Shown piece after piece: positions 40,284 to 51,915 of a stretch of DNA of 64,000 bases. The translations under genes and the position numbers were made by a program. Positions within the stretch are counted from its first letter, which is position 1. Each line of letters begins with the position of its first letter. The DNA comes from Dimorphilus gyrociliatus (lineage: Eukaryota > Annelida > Polychaeta > Dinophilidae). The notes under the pieces were generated by a model. That model was not told the DNA's origin and searched no databases. It was given only the letters and a program-made list of their open reading frames with translations. The stretch lies in the NCBI GenBank assembly GCA_904063045.1, contig CAJFCJ010000023.1, positions 434,001 through 498,000 of the forward strand, given 5' to 3'.

Positions 40284-42743
40284 TTGTTTTTTTTCACTAC
40301 GAAAATCTAGCTCAACAAAAAATTTACATTTTACGACTGTTGCCAAATATTTGTTTGTTTGTTTGTTTGTTTGTTTACCTTTTTCAGTTCCATCCGTCGC
40401 TCATGTTGGTGCTGACGAGTTGGTCAATCGTTCATTTATTCGTTCATTCATCTACTTTTATTTTCTCCCTTTTACTTTCATCTTTCCTTTCTCGGTTTCA
40501 GTTAACGCCTATCTCTATCTATTCTCTCGCGTCTTTTCATTCTACTTTTCCTCCTAGTTCTATCTATATCTTTCTCTGTCTGTCTATTTGTATGTCTCTC
40601 CCCCTTCCTCTCTCTCTCTCTCTCTCTCTTTCTCTTTATACATGGATGTCATATTCATGTACTTTGTATATATTTATCTCTGACCATTTCTCTATATCTA
40701 CTAAATTTATCTTTACTAAGAATTCCTTCACTCTTTCAATCCATAACATTCAACGAACAATATTTAAAAAATTTTTCTCATGTAAATGATCTCTTCTAAT
40801 TATCGGATCAAATTTATGTTTATCCTATCATCCCTTTTAATTCTACCTGAACTAATATCTGTTTTACATTCATTCTCTCTTGTTCATCAAGGCAAGCAAA
40901 TGGTATCATACTATAAATCTTCACTCCGTCAACCCTCTTTTCCTCACCTTACATCCTTTTCTTTATAATCTTTTTATGTCACCTTTTTCTTATCTACTAC
41001 TTATCCTTCTTGTATTATTTGATTTAAATCTGTTATTTCTTTGATCCCAAAAAAGAAGTGTATATATCTACATATTGTATCTCTTAAGACTTATACATAT
41101 TAGGAACATTGCAAAGAAAAAGTCATTCGAAACTCCTCACTCTAATTCATTTTACTTTTGATTATCAATATAAGCAAATTATAAATGTATAAATGTTGAA
41201 ATAGATTGAAAAACCAAATTAATACGAAATATTTAAGTAAAAATAAAACAAATGGAAAATAAAGTCGGCGTATACAATATACTGTATACATATACGGTAT
41301 ATATATATTAATATATACTATATATATATGTGTGCACGTTCATCTATCTTTAATGTGCTATTTCTCAACACTTTCTTCTTAGTTTTTCACAAAGAAAAGA
41401 GAAGGTTGTCTAGTTTTATTGAGACTTAAAAAAGTAGTTAAATTAGATTATGAACTATTTTTTTTTTACAGAGATTAAGTTCTATCACCAATTTCGTTTC
41501 CTATTCCATTACTTTTACTGACAAAAATAGATTTAGCTTTTATTTCATTTCCTTTTCGCTTACTTTTTTTTCTAACTTTGATTATATTATAGGCTTTCAA
41601 ATATGTTTTCCATAAATTTTCAATAATCAGTAAGAAGACAAACGTTCCTCCCTGCTCATTCAATAATAGTATACCAGAGAGACACGATATTTTCAACAGG
41701 ATTGCCAATACAAGAAATACAATGAACAAAAAATATTACTTGAAGATTTACTCCGCAATCTCCTATTTCTCTTTCTCAAACGGTGGTACGGGTCAACCTG
41801 AATGTAGTGTGGGAATTGGTTAAAGCAGAAGAATTGGATTAGTTCGATATCTAAAGAAAAGCGGAGAGAAGAATACAAATAAAGATTGTTAATAAGAAGT
41901 GTTGAAATGAAACATTGGGTGAGAATATATGATAAAGCTATCTGTTTGGTTTTTAATTGTTTGATATATTTGTTTTTATTAAAAAGAAGAGAAAGAAATA
42001 AAAAGAACGCAGGTTTTTTCATGTACAAGCACAAATTTTTTATAGTCTTTTTTTTTAATGCTTGCTCTATTTCTTTTTTATCTGCTGAAAGTTTAAGAAT
42101 AAATTGAAAAATATAAGCATTTTATAAGATTTTATGCAATTGTTTACTTTGCAATATATTATAAAATATAGACAGAGAAATTGCACTTGAAGTGGCGCGT
42201 TGTATAAATATATCTGTCTATTAAGGTGGAGAAAGCAGAGGCGTTTTCCCCTTCAAAAAAGAAAATAATGACCTTTTCAACGGGGAAATTAATAATTTGA
42301 AATAGTCAAATTATTCTTTTTCTCTCCAAAACAATAGCTAGTTGGTTAAACGCTGGGTTGAAGTTATCATGTAAATTGGCTTTCGATGAATGAGGAAATC
42401 CCTAGATTAGTAAATGACATTCATGTAAAACAAGGCCACCTACCGTAACAACGTGTTAAGTGATAGTATATCAAACTTAATCCTTTTATATATTAAAAGT
42501 AACTCTATAGCCGATATGAAAGATTACCACTCACTGTCGCCACTTAATTTTAGGCCTAAACGTTACTTAAACAAATAAGGTAGCCCTTACGAAAACAACG
42601 CCGACCCCCTTACGTCAATCTGTCATAAAGTAGAGAAAATATCGACAAACGCTCAATCGGTGGCAAACGCTGACGAAATCAATTCGAACAGAAGTGTCCA
42701 CCTATCGATTTTCAACAAATTTTTTGCTCAAACCAACATATTA
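40284..42743. other. spacer between Kv4 and the next gene, including the Kv4 3' UTR
   Basis: AT-rich with a strong pyrimidine bias over about 40380-41040 and a (GTTT)n run near 40350. AATAAA occurs at 41242-41247 and 41258-41263 and could end the Kv4 transcript. Open frames here are products of pyrimidine-rich DNA. The last 200 bases are less AT-rich and probably form the promoter of the gene at 42744. Confidence 0.45.
40350..40376. repeat. (GTTT)n microsatellite
   Basis: Six or so GTTT units just after the Kv4 stop codon, probably in the 3' UTR. Confidence 0.9.
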
Positions 42744-43596
42744 ATGGCGGCCAAGAAACCGTTGAGAAAGTTAAATTTTGATTCCCAATCAAAGTTATTC
42801 TTCTTTGAGACTAATGAGGAATGCCTAAAAAGAAGTTGCGAAAGGAGGAGAGAGGCAGTCGAAGCTCTAAATCGAAGCGAAAAAGTTTATTTGGATAGGA
42901 GACAGAAACAGGTTAGGAATCTCAACATTTACACGTCTATTAAAATGTATGTTAACATTTATAATGTTGCATTTAATGTCAATTATTTGACAGACTGTAT
43001 ATATAAAAAATATTATCTAAACAAAAAGCCATGTTTCTATATTTAATTATTTTAATATAAACAAGAAAATAATGGAGAAATGAAGCGTCGTTTAGAATGA
43101 GATATAATTTAGAAATTTTAACGGTAAAAATCGAATTTTAACGACATAATACAACGTTATTTTCAATAGAATCAAATCGATTAGGACGGAGAACCAGCAT
43201 AGATTCTATTTAAATAATATCTCTTTTTTTTCTCTCTCTCTCTCTCTCTCTCTCTATCATTTACTTCTCTTTTTGACTTAGGTTGATAGTGCGGAGAAAT
43301 TATTAGAAAACAAATTTAGTAAGGAAACTGGACAATTAAAAGAAGCTATGAGAGAAAGGGTCGCTTATAAAAGGGTTAGGGAAAGATTGAAGGAGGAGAA
43401 CTCCGTCATTACTAAACCAGAAAAATATTTAACAAGATTTCAATTAAGTGCTGATATTGAAGAAGAATTAAAGCAAATGACTCCAGTACAAGCTAGAAAG
43501 AGAAAAGCAGAATATCTTCTTAAGAAGAGAATACAAATGCCGGTTTTGGATAGAACCGTTTCGGCAAAGAAGATTTCTCAATTCTGGAAGAAATAA
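42744..43596 (+). CDS. basic, charged, coiled-coil-like protein of unknown function (160 aa, 2 exons)
   Basis: Exons 42744-42911 and 43282-43596 join in phase 0 (AAACAG|GTTAGG donor; pyrimidine run then CTTAG acceptor) to give 160 aa. The product is rich in Lys, Arg and Glu. Residues about 28-100 look helical and coiled-coil-like, with runs such as ERRREAVEALNRSEKVYLDR. There is no signal peptide or membrane segment. The C-terminus is SAKKISQFWKK. I do not recognise the family. The size, basic charge and helices resemble small cytoskeletal or ciliary proteins, but that is only an impression. The frame stays open upstream of this ATG, so an earlier start or a further 5' exon is possible, although no other good Met is seen nearby. 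Consistent codon use and clean splice sites argue that the gene is real. Confidence 0.65.
43230..43255. repeat. (CT)n tract next to an acceptor
   Basis: Thirteen CT units about 25 bases before the exon 2 acceptor of the gene at 42744; it probably doubles as part of the polypyrimidine tract. Confidence 0.85.
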
Positions 43597-46248
43597 AGGG
43601 AAAATGAGAGAAAAATTAGAGTTTATTATTTCAAATTTGTTTTTATTACACAGGCTGTTCTTGATAAACCAAAATCATTTATGTCCTTGTCAAAAACATC
43701 TTAATACCTTTTTGTACAACTGTTTAGATGTACATTATATCTTTGGACATTTGGACAAAAAAACTACAATATATGTATATGTACCAAAGGCAGCAATAGA
43801 TGAGCGTTGTATTTAATGTCAGCGAATATTAATATACTAATATATATGCATATATATATGCTGTCTGTCTGAAAATATTGTCACCATTTTCTATTTATTC
43901 TTATTTCATTCAACAAAGAAAGTGGATATATACACTAATTACAAAATAATCTTACGGCTGTAGTATACACATGAAATGGCAGATCCCTGATTGGTAGTGA
44001 TTTTCAACATATACAAATTTCGAATGAGCGTTCAAAGAGAAAAAAAAATCAAATAAAAAATTATGGATATATTTACTCTTAGAAGATGTTGTAATGACAG
44101 TTAATTCCCTTTAAACTGTAGAAATATATTAGGAAAAATCTTAATCAAATGTCAATTCATTGTATTTTCTCTTCTCTTGTAGTTAAAAGCAGAAAATAAT
44201 TTTTCAACAGGATTGACGGATATTGATTCGGAGAGTTTCTTTTCTATCTTGTTTTAAATGAAAAAAGCTAAAAGTTTTTTCTTTATTTAATAATTAAACA
44301 GTGAACGTTTAGATTATAATAACAATTATTTAAAAAGGCAAGATATAGTTCTCTGTTTAAAACAGCATCTCAAACGTTTTATACATTATTTGATGGGCTT
44401 TTTAAGAGAAAAGAGGCTCATTGACTCTGTATGGCATAGCACTTGGTAATCAGGCCACCGCAAGTTCGTTTGTTGTTAACAAGTCGTTGTAGTTTGAAAT
44501 TATTGTTAAAAGAAAATGGAGTATCATATACTACATTGAATATATTTAATTAATATTGTACGTAACACAACTGAACTAAAACAGGAGCAGCGTAGAGTGC
44601 ATTCATTTAATGATATTAAATGATACTATGTATTTATAAAGGATTCAACTGTCGGTTCTTGCCTGATTGTGGAAACAGATTGTTAATTACATGATGTTAG
44701 AAATGAGAATACTGCATTTAGTTTGCAAGTGAAACAGGAGCATATTCATACAATATGGGCTAAAAATTAAGATACATAGAAAAGCTGAATTTATGTTTCA
44801 TAGTGAAGGAATTCAAGATGAAAAAAGGCACTTGATAAAATGTAAGTTCAGACATGCGTAAAAGAGTTATTATCATTTAGACAGTGCTAGTTGGTTAGAA
44901 TAAGCATAGCCTTTTACTCAAAAGCTATTGTCAATAGATTTTTATGATATAGAAAGAACAAAAACATGAGTAAAGTATTAAAAGATGAGGTAGCTTGTCA
45001 TAGATTTACAAACTTTACAAACCCAATTTTACTTGCTTTAACTTTCTTCTTTTATATAAAATGTTCTGTATAGAGATACATAAGTAGCGGAATATAAACT
45101 ACTTATGTATTAAATATTGAGAAGATGCAATTTGTTGCGGTAAAGACAAGATGCAGGATATTAGTTATGCACCGTGAATTACATTCTTCCACCGCAATAG
45201 AACAAATGACAGGAAAAGAAACATTTATTTTTAAAGATTATAATCAAGACAACTCCATTCTCTGAGAAGGCTTAGTATTGTTAATATCATAATAAATTAA
45301 CATATAATTACAAAAAAAAAGACTTAGCAGATCGTTATGCTAGAATAATTCTCTGATATAGTTGTTTTTAAAATGACAGTATACTAGGGTATAGACGTAC
45401 TGTAGATACACCACAGAGTATGCAGTACTAGTACAGAGGTCTGTCACCTTGTTTTTTTTCTGAATCTTTCTTTTGATGGTATACTTTATTCTTTTTCTCT
45501 GTGTAAAGCACTTGAACAAGAATTATAGTGAGATTGTTATTACTTTATGAAATTACTTAGAATTTAAATAGATAAAAATTAGATAATTAAAGTTAATAAA
45601 GCTTTAATGTATTTTAATTATTTGTACGTAAGTAGTTTTAAAAAGTCAATTAATTGTCAAAATAGAAAATTGTAATGACCTCTAGCTGTTGAGAGATAGA
45701 AATGACAACTAGACATGTTAGATGGATAGAGAGAATGGGAAAGAGAAAGAAACAATAGCAAGAAAAGAATTGTGTTTCCGAGACAAAAGGCTAAAACTTA
45801 AAGTAGAGAAATAAAAGTCTTATATCTTGTTGAATGAATAGAAAACTTTTAAGCTTTTGCTCGCAGAAATTCGTGATATGAGCAAAAGGAATTAATATTG
45901 GTTTATTAAAAGTTTATCTTTTAATTTTTTCTCCAGCCGACTTTAAAAAAGAAAAATGAAAGGTTGAAAGCTTTTTCGGAGACAATTGAACAAAGTTTCT
46001 CTTCTATAATTAAATTTCTGTCAAGTTGTTCTCGACTTAGCATTGAAAGCAGTATCCCTCTAGTGGCAAATAAATACTTCTATATATATATATATATATA
46101 CACATAAATATAGTTGCAGACGTACATACTAAAGGTTAAAAGGAATAGCGAAAAGACAAGCAGGAAAAGTTAACAGAAAATATATTTATCAAAGTAAACT
46201 TGGCTTATCAACTTAAATAAGTTGTTAATATTATTGCAAGTACTGAAG
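43597..46248. other. intergenic AT-rich spacer
   Basis: No supportable gene on either strand. An AATAAA at 43592-43597 overlaps the preceding stop codon, and another is at 44052-44057. The tail of a short TA repeat is near 46080-46100. Confidence 0.5.
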
Positions 46249-48078
46249 ATGATGGGTGAACACATTGGGCTTACTCCAAGCGTTCTAGTCTACGCCATAC
46301 TCTTGATTATATCAACACTTGTTGGTAATTTGGGAAATTGTTGCGTTCTTGGAGCAGTTTTTTGTGATAAACGGCTCAGAACGGAAAGTAATGTATTCAT
46401 CGTTAATTTGGCAATAGCCGACTTATGTGTAAGTTTTTTTTGTATATCATATAAGTAAATTATCCTTTTTTTATGTGGCATCCTTGTTTATGTCGGCGTA
46501 CTAGTTTACTTACTGATAATTTACAATTAGAGCTTTGGTCATTAACATTGTTAAAGCGCAATAACTGCGTCTTCTTTTGAGTAAATCATTAAAATTAAAG
46601 GAAAAAACAAAATTAAGATGGTAAGAGAAATTATTAATAATACTCAATTATAGAAAGTAATTATCATTTTGTATGCTGCAAAAAAGGATTTTATTGTTTT
46701 TCTCTTTTTAGGTCACTTGCTTTGTCGATCCAATGAGCGTAGCGGGAGTTTTTCTTAAAGACAGCTACTTTTTAGAAAGGCCAATACTTTGTCACGCTAT
46801 TGGTAGTATATGTCTAATAAGTTGCGTCTGTTCACTTTGGAGTATTGGAGCGATAAGCTTAAACAGATACGTTAGAATCTGTAAATCAAATAACTACAAC
46901 AAACTTTTCAGCTGGCGTCTTACTTACTTTTACACATTTTGTATATGGTTCTTTGCTCTGATGCTTGATGTACCAAACTTTGCAGATTGGGGAGATCACA
47001 CTTACGATATGAAGACTCTGGCTTGCTCTTACGATAGATTGGCTTCGTACTCTTATACCGTATTTTTTATTATGATGTTTGTTTCACTTCCTCTATTGAC
47101 AGTCTTATTTTGCAACATAAATATATTTTTAATCGTATTGAAGAGTAAAAGAAGAGTAAGGCTAAGAGATCCTAATATTAAGGAAGGGAAAACAATGACC
47201 AGTTATTTTACAGACAACAGTCAAACCCAAACATCAAAGTAAGTTCTCTATCAGTAAAGATAATTTGCTCTTTAGATATGTTAATTTCAAGCAAAAACCA
47301 GCTAAGAAAAGTAGATCTAGTGTTTATAGTAGTCTATACTTTTGTCAAGAATATTAGTTGAATAAATAAAGCTATAACTAATAGGAAAGACTTTTACAAA
47401 AAGAGAGTAAGAGAATGAAATATATCTTATATAAATACATATAAAACGAAATAAATTCTATTTATACTACGGTACATATAGTATTTTAAGAATACAAGTT
47501 AAGGGTAACTGTAAATGAGTATAAAACAAAGTATTATAGACAATATTTAACTATATATAGGATTTATATATATATATATATATAGATGAAACACATATAT
47601 TATTTACCTTCTAATAAATAAAAGTATACTTATACTTTAATACAATTAGCTAGGTTTTTCTATATTGTATAACTTATTGCTTCTGTTTAAATGAAACGTT
47701 TTCATTTTTGTACTGAACAGTTCTGAACTGGAAAAACTACAAAGGAAAAAAGCTCAAAGGGCATTTAAAAACGACATTAAACTGGCAAGAACTCTACTTA
47801 TCGTTTTCATTGTATTCTGTTTTAGTTGGGCTCCCTACGCCCTAATTTGTCTTATAGACCGTTACGATAAGGCCCCTCATGCCGCTTACTACTATTCGGT
47901 CTTGTTTGCTCATGCGTCAAGCTCCACAAACTCCATATTATACGCTGTAACGAATAAGTTATTCCGAAACGGTTACATGCTCTTCCTGCAAAACCTTCGG
48001 CAGATGCTAAAACTGTCAAAGAATCGTGTAGCGATTGTAAATAATATTTCGGAGTCGGTTACACAAAAGGGTAGCTGA
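46249..48078 (+). CDS. class A GPCR, melatonin-receptor-like (354 aa, 3 exons)
   Basis: Seven-transmembrane receptor of the rhodopsin family. Exons 46249-46428, 46712-47238 and 47721-48078 join in phases 0 and 2, total 1065 nt. TM1 carries the GN pair (VGNLGN) and TM2 the LAIAD motif. The disulfide cysteines are in CHAIGS (start of TM3) and LACSY (loop 2). The TM3 end reads SLNRYVRICKSNNYNKLF, with NRY in place of DRY and the R-x-C-K-S...Y-x-K-L-F pattern typical of melatonin receptors (NRYCYICHS...YDKLY). TM6 has FSWAPY and TM7 NSILYAVTNKLFR. The N-terminus is short and lacks a glycosylation sequon. Invertebrate Tre1/moody and GPR84-like receptors share the NRY feature, so the ligand is not assured. 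The start was chosen at the first of two adjacent Met codons. Confidence 0.92.
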
Positions 48079-48166
48079 TTGAAGGAGGAAACGTGGGAAA
48101 GAGAAGACATCAATTGAATTAAACGCCGGTATTAATTTTGTGTTTTTTACTTAAAAAAAACAAAAA

Positions 48167-48172
48167 AATAAA
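48167..48172 (+). terminator. candidate polyadenylation signal, GPCR gene
   Basis: AATAAA about 90 bases after the GPCR stop codon in A-rich DNA. Confidence 0.45.
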
Positions 48173-51100
48173 AATGTATCAATCTTATTCCCTCTTTTAT
48201 ATTATCTTATCCTATTTATTTCTTTTATACGTTTCTCAAATACGAATTAGTTTAAGCTCTTTACTATATCGATATAGATTAAGAAACCTCTTATTTCAAA
48301 CTCTTAAAGCATCCTTTCAATTTGGGTTTTTTTAAACTTTTTCTATTCGGAAAGCGAAATATTTTAAAGTAAACGATTAGCCAAATAGAGGATTCATTTG
48401 TTTAATTTACAAAATATAATAACTAACGAATGAATGAGCCTTGAGCGAAAAGCAAATTTACCCTATAATAATATATACACTACCTTAAAACTTGATATTA
48501 ATAATATCGATAATGCCAGCAGAAATTTAATTTATAAATTAGTCTTTACATGATTACAGAATTAAATAAATAGATTAATTGATAAATATGTAAAAACAGA
48601 TAGGTTTCTCAGCATCAAGCTTAGATTGAGCGAGAGAATCGGATGGAATCAAAGGAAATAGAGAAGCATAAACAGTAAATTGAATAGAGACAAAAGAAGA
48701 GAGCTATATCATCACTAATATCCAAGTTAAAAAAAAAGAAAAGCTTCCTATAATTGAAATATCATCTCACCACCTATCCTTTGAAATTAATAACAATCTA
48801 AAAATAATATTAACAAGAATGAAGATTAAGCGACGATGTTAGACATACTGTATATAGTATATACACAGTGTACATTTATATATAAAATACTAATAATATA
48901 TATACATATATAGTATATTTATTTATTTTTCAATATGCTTAAAGCTGTTAAGCTTATAAGTAGAAGAAAATTCAATAAAATGATTCTTGAAATCAATATC
49001 AATAAAAATTATTCTCTCTTTTCTTCTAAAAAAGTAGACGATAAAGTTTAATTAAATTAATTACAAGTATTATTTTTATATTCACTTTAACTATCTTATT
49101 ATATAATTAAAGATTCTGGATGTAGAGGGATACAAGATTTATATGTACTGTATACAGTATATCGGTTATACGACAGATGGCGTATTAGAAAATGATATGA
49201 GAAGGAAAGACAGGTAAAACGACATGTGAAAAAAAACCTCATGGTAACGAATAAATCAGTCAAGTAGAAATTGTTGAAAAGAAACCCATTTAAAAATTTA
49301 TTATTAAGAACCAACTGTAATAGAACGAGATTTACCTATCCGAAAGTATAATCTAACATAGGAGAATACTTGAATTAATAAATAGCATTACATACACATA
49401 TATTCTGTATATACTGTGTCTAGAAGAAAGAGAGAGAGAGAGAGAGAGAGAGGAAGAGAGAGTAATTACATAATTTATTTTAATACGTATGTACGGTAAC
49501 AAAGTTTTTTTTGTAAATGAATAAATTGTTTTCATATACAAACACTGTTAATTGGCAATTTACGAGATATTACAAACTTAGCTTATGTAGGATTTACTCA
49601 TACGACTTTTTCCTTTCAATAATTTGTAAAAGGATATGAAATAATTAGACAAGATAAATAGAATTGCGTTGATTGGAAGATGATGAATATTATTTATTAA
49701 ATGTGTCGATGAATATTCAATTAGGAAAGAATATATGCAAATTAATAAATGAGTTTGAAAGATTAGCAAATAGGAATTGGTAAGTCTATCAGCTTCAAGA
49801 TGAAGAGTCAATTAGATGTAGAAATGCCAATTACTTATTTCAAGAGTTAAAATAAATATGGAAGACAGATACGACTGTTAAATTGACCGAGTGAGTTTAT
49901 TCTTATCAATTACATTTCTCTTAATAAACCCAAATGCTAATTTCTTTGGCGAATTGCTTTAGGATATTTTCTCCTTTCTTAAAATTCAATGTAAGCAAAA
50001 TAAATAAAGACAAAGAATAATCCTTTTCTTTCCTTTTCTTTCTTTTCCACATCCTTTCCCCCTTAGTTTCTCTGCGTGTTTTTCTTTCTTTCTTACTCTC
50101 TTTCTTTCCGTCTTCTCTCTGTTCTCCTCCATGTTTTATTTATGCACTTATCTAACCAACCAACTTATCAGCTGTCTCGATCTTTCTTTAAACTTTACTT
50201 TTATTCTTCATTACTTGTATCTACAGAGACAATAAGGAAGTCTAGCATTGTAGAATTCTTTTTAAAAGCTATTTCACTCTTTAAACTGTCTCAGTTGTTT
50301 TTACCGCCATCCTATTTCTTTTCTCTTGCGATTATACCACTTTTTAATTAGTAACGTAAGGGTTTAGAAGGCAATTCGGCTTAGTTTTCTTTTTCAATTA
50401 TTCTCGTTAAAGGATTTTTCCTTTTAAAATTAATACTCTATTTGTTTCTTTTTCTTCCAATGAAAAAGAACAGATTTCTCTTAATGAGATAGATTCAAAA
50501 TCGAAGACTAGAAAGAAGAAAATTGTGAAGGAAGGGCGAAATACGAAAGATAATAAGCATAACCGAAATTCTTACATATTGCTATAGAATTTCTGTTCTC
50601 TAAATAAATTTTATTTTTCTTTTCAAGATCAAAAACTAGTTGTTTTTCTTTTAAATGCTTTTTCTTTCTATCCAAGGCTCTTTCATTCATTTTTCTCTCT
50701 GAATATAAATTCTACTCTTCTCTCAAAACCAGCTGCAAAAACAGTTTAATTAAATAAAAACCTGATCAACGTCTTCTTCAACTTTTGTGTTTTTATCCGT
50801 CTCCTACCTCTATCCGAAAATCCCTTATTCCCCTTTCCCCTTTCTCTTTCTTAGTTTTATTCGGCAAACTATCTACTCTTGTTTTTCAGAAGAATCATCG
50901 GAAAACACGAAAGTAACTATCAAAGAAGATTTAATAGGAAAGTACGAAGCAAAGGAATTAAAATTAAAACAAAAGAAATAAAAAAGTATAATCTTCCAAC
51001 AAAAAATTCATCAAGATTAATTGGTTCTTTTCCAGTTGGAAGATTACTACTAGCTTTCCTCTATCTCGATCATGATCCTGATTTTATTTGACAGTCTTTC

Positions 51101-51310
51101 TATTCGAAAGGTAATTAGAATAAGTGATTTATAAAATTCAAGGTATTTTCTTTCAATGAACGTTGTAATAAATATTTTTTTCTTTTCTTTTTCAGATTAT
51201 TTTTATCTTAAATTAAAGAAAATCTAAGTTACTTTAGTCAACTTTTTTACCAAAAAAAATTATTACATTTCGGTTACAACAATGATTATCTTGAGATTCA
51301 CGTGAGCACA
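48173..51310. other. intergenic AT-rich spacer
   Basis: Mostly AT-rich DNA with TACTGTA/TACAGTA palindromes and a (GA)n run near 49430-49455. Apart from a possible small exon at 50890-50981, I see no coding sequence. Confidence 0.45.
50890..50981 (+). other. possible terminal coding exon of an unidentified gene
   Basis: A long pyrimidine run ending in TTGTTTTTCAG (to 50889) is followed by a phase-1 frame reading ESSENTKVTIKEDLIGKYEA, then KELKLKQKK and stop, overlapping an AATAAA. The acceptor is good and the reading is charged, as a C-terminal tail would be. No partner exon upstream could be identified. It may be chance in pyrimidine/purine-rich DNA. Confidence 0.22.
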
Positions 51311-51316
51311 TTTATT
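51311..51316 (-). terminator. polyadenylation signal of the NPY/NPF-type gene
   Basis: TTTATT on the plus strand, AATAAA on the coding strand, about 45 bases after the stop codon. Confidence 0.55.
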
Positions 51317-51361
51317 GGGGAATTAATAAGCCAAAAAGGGTACATTATTCTATAGTTGATA

Positions 51362-51915
51362 TTATCCTCCGTAACGAGGTCTACCAATTGCTTTCATGTA
51401 TGCTCTAACCTTGGTCAGAAAATCTTCAATGTCATTGGGACTCGAAAAACTTGATGGCCTCTGCGGTGCTCTCTGTTCAACCTTTAAGAAATATTAATAT
51501 TTAAATTTCTTTAAGAGTTATACGCTGTTCAATAGTTCTTTAATAATTAGTTTACGCTTTCCTACTCCTCCTCCCTATTCCCTACGAAACTGAGATATCC
51601 TTAATTTTCCCCTTCCGCCCCTTTAAAGGGCACTGTCAAGCTAAAACAGATTGCCCATCTTAGGAGATTTCAGGTAATTTTTAAATATCAACAGGTAAAA
51701 AGTTATTGAGGGTAGAAACAAAAATGTAAGAGAGAGGGAAAGAAAGAAAGAAGAAGAAGAAAAAAAGAGAAAATTGTCTACTTATACATAAAAGATTAAA
51801 AAAGAAAGTAATTAAAGCTGATTTTATAATAAAATTAATATTTTACCTGTTGAATCGCTAACACGGCAGAGTAACCAATGGCAAAAAGTAAAAAGACTAT
51901 GCCGAAACGCAACAT
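51362..51915 (-). CDS. NPF: NPY/NPF-type neuropeptide precursor (62 aa, 2 exons)
   Basis: Secreted peptide hormone precursor. On the minus strand, exons 51915-51847 and 51481-51362 join in phase 0 (CAACAG|GTAAAA; CTTAAAG|GTTGAA), 189 nt including TAA. Residues 1-20 form a signal peptide (MLRFGIVFLLFAIGYSAVLA). The rest is essentially one NPY-fold peptide: a Pro-containing start (APQRPSSFSSPND), an amphipathic helix (IEDFLTKVRAYMKAIG) and the family C-terminus GRPRY followed by GG and stop. RPRY, with Tyr last, resembles vertebrate NPY more than the RPRF of most protostome NPFs. There is no dibasic site after the Gly and no C-flanking peptide, so this precursor is much shorter than the usual 80-110 aa. 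The intron often found in the penultimate Arg codon is absent. Confidence 0.88.

Noticed and set aside
50076-50351. 91-codon hydrophobic frame between the GPCR and NPY genes
   Set aside because: It lies in a pyrimidine-rich tract, with no splice sites giving a gene model and no recognisable domain.
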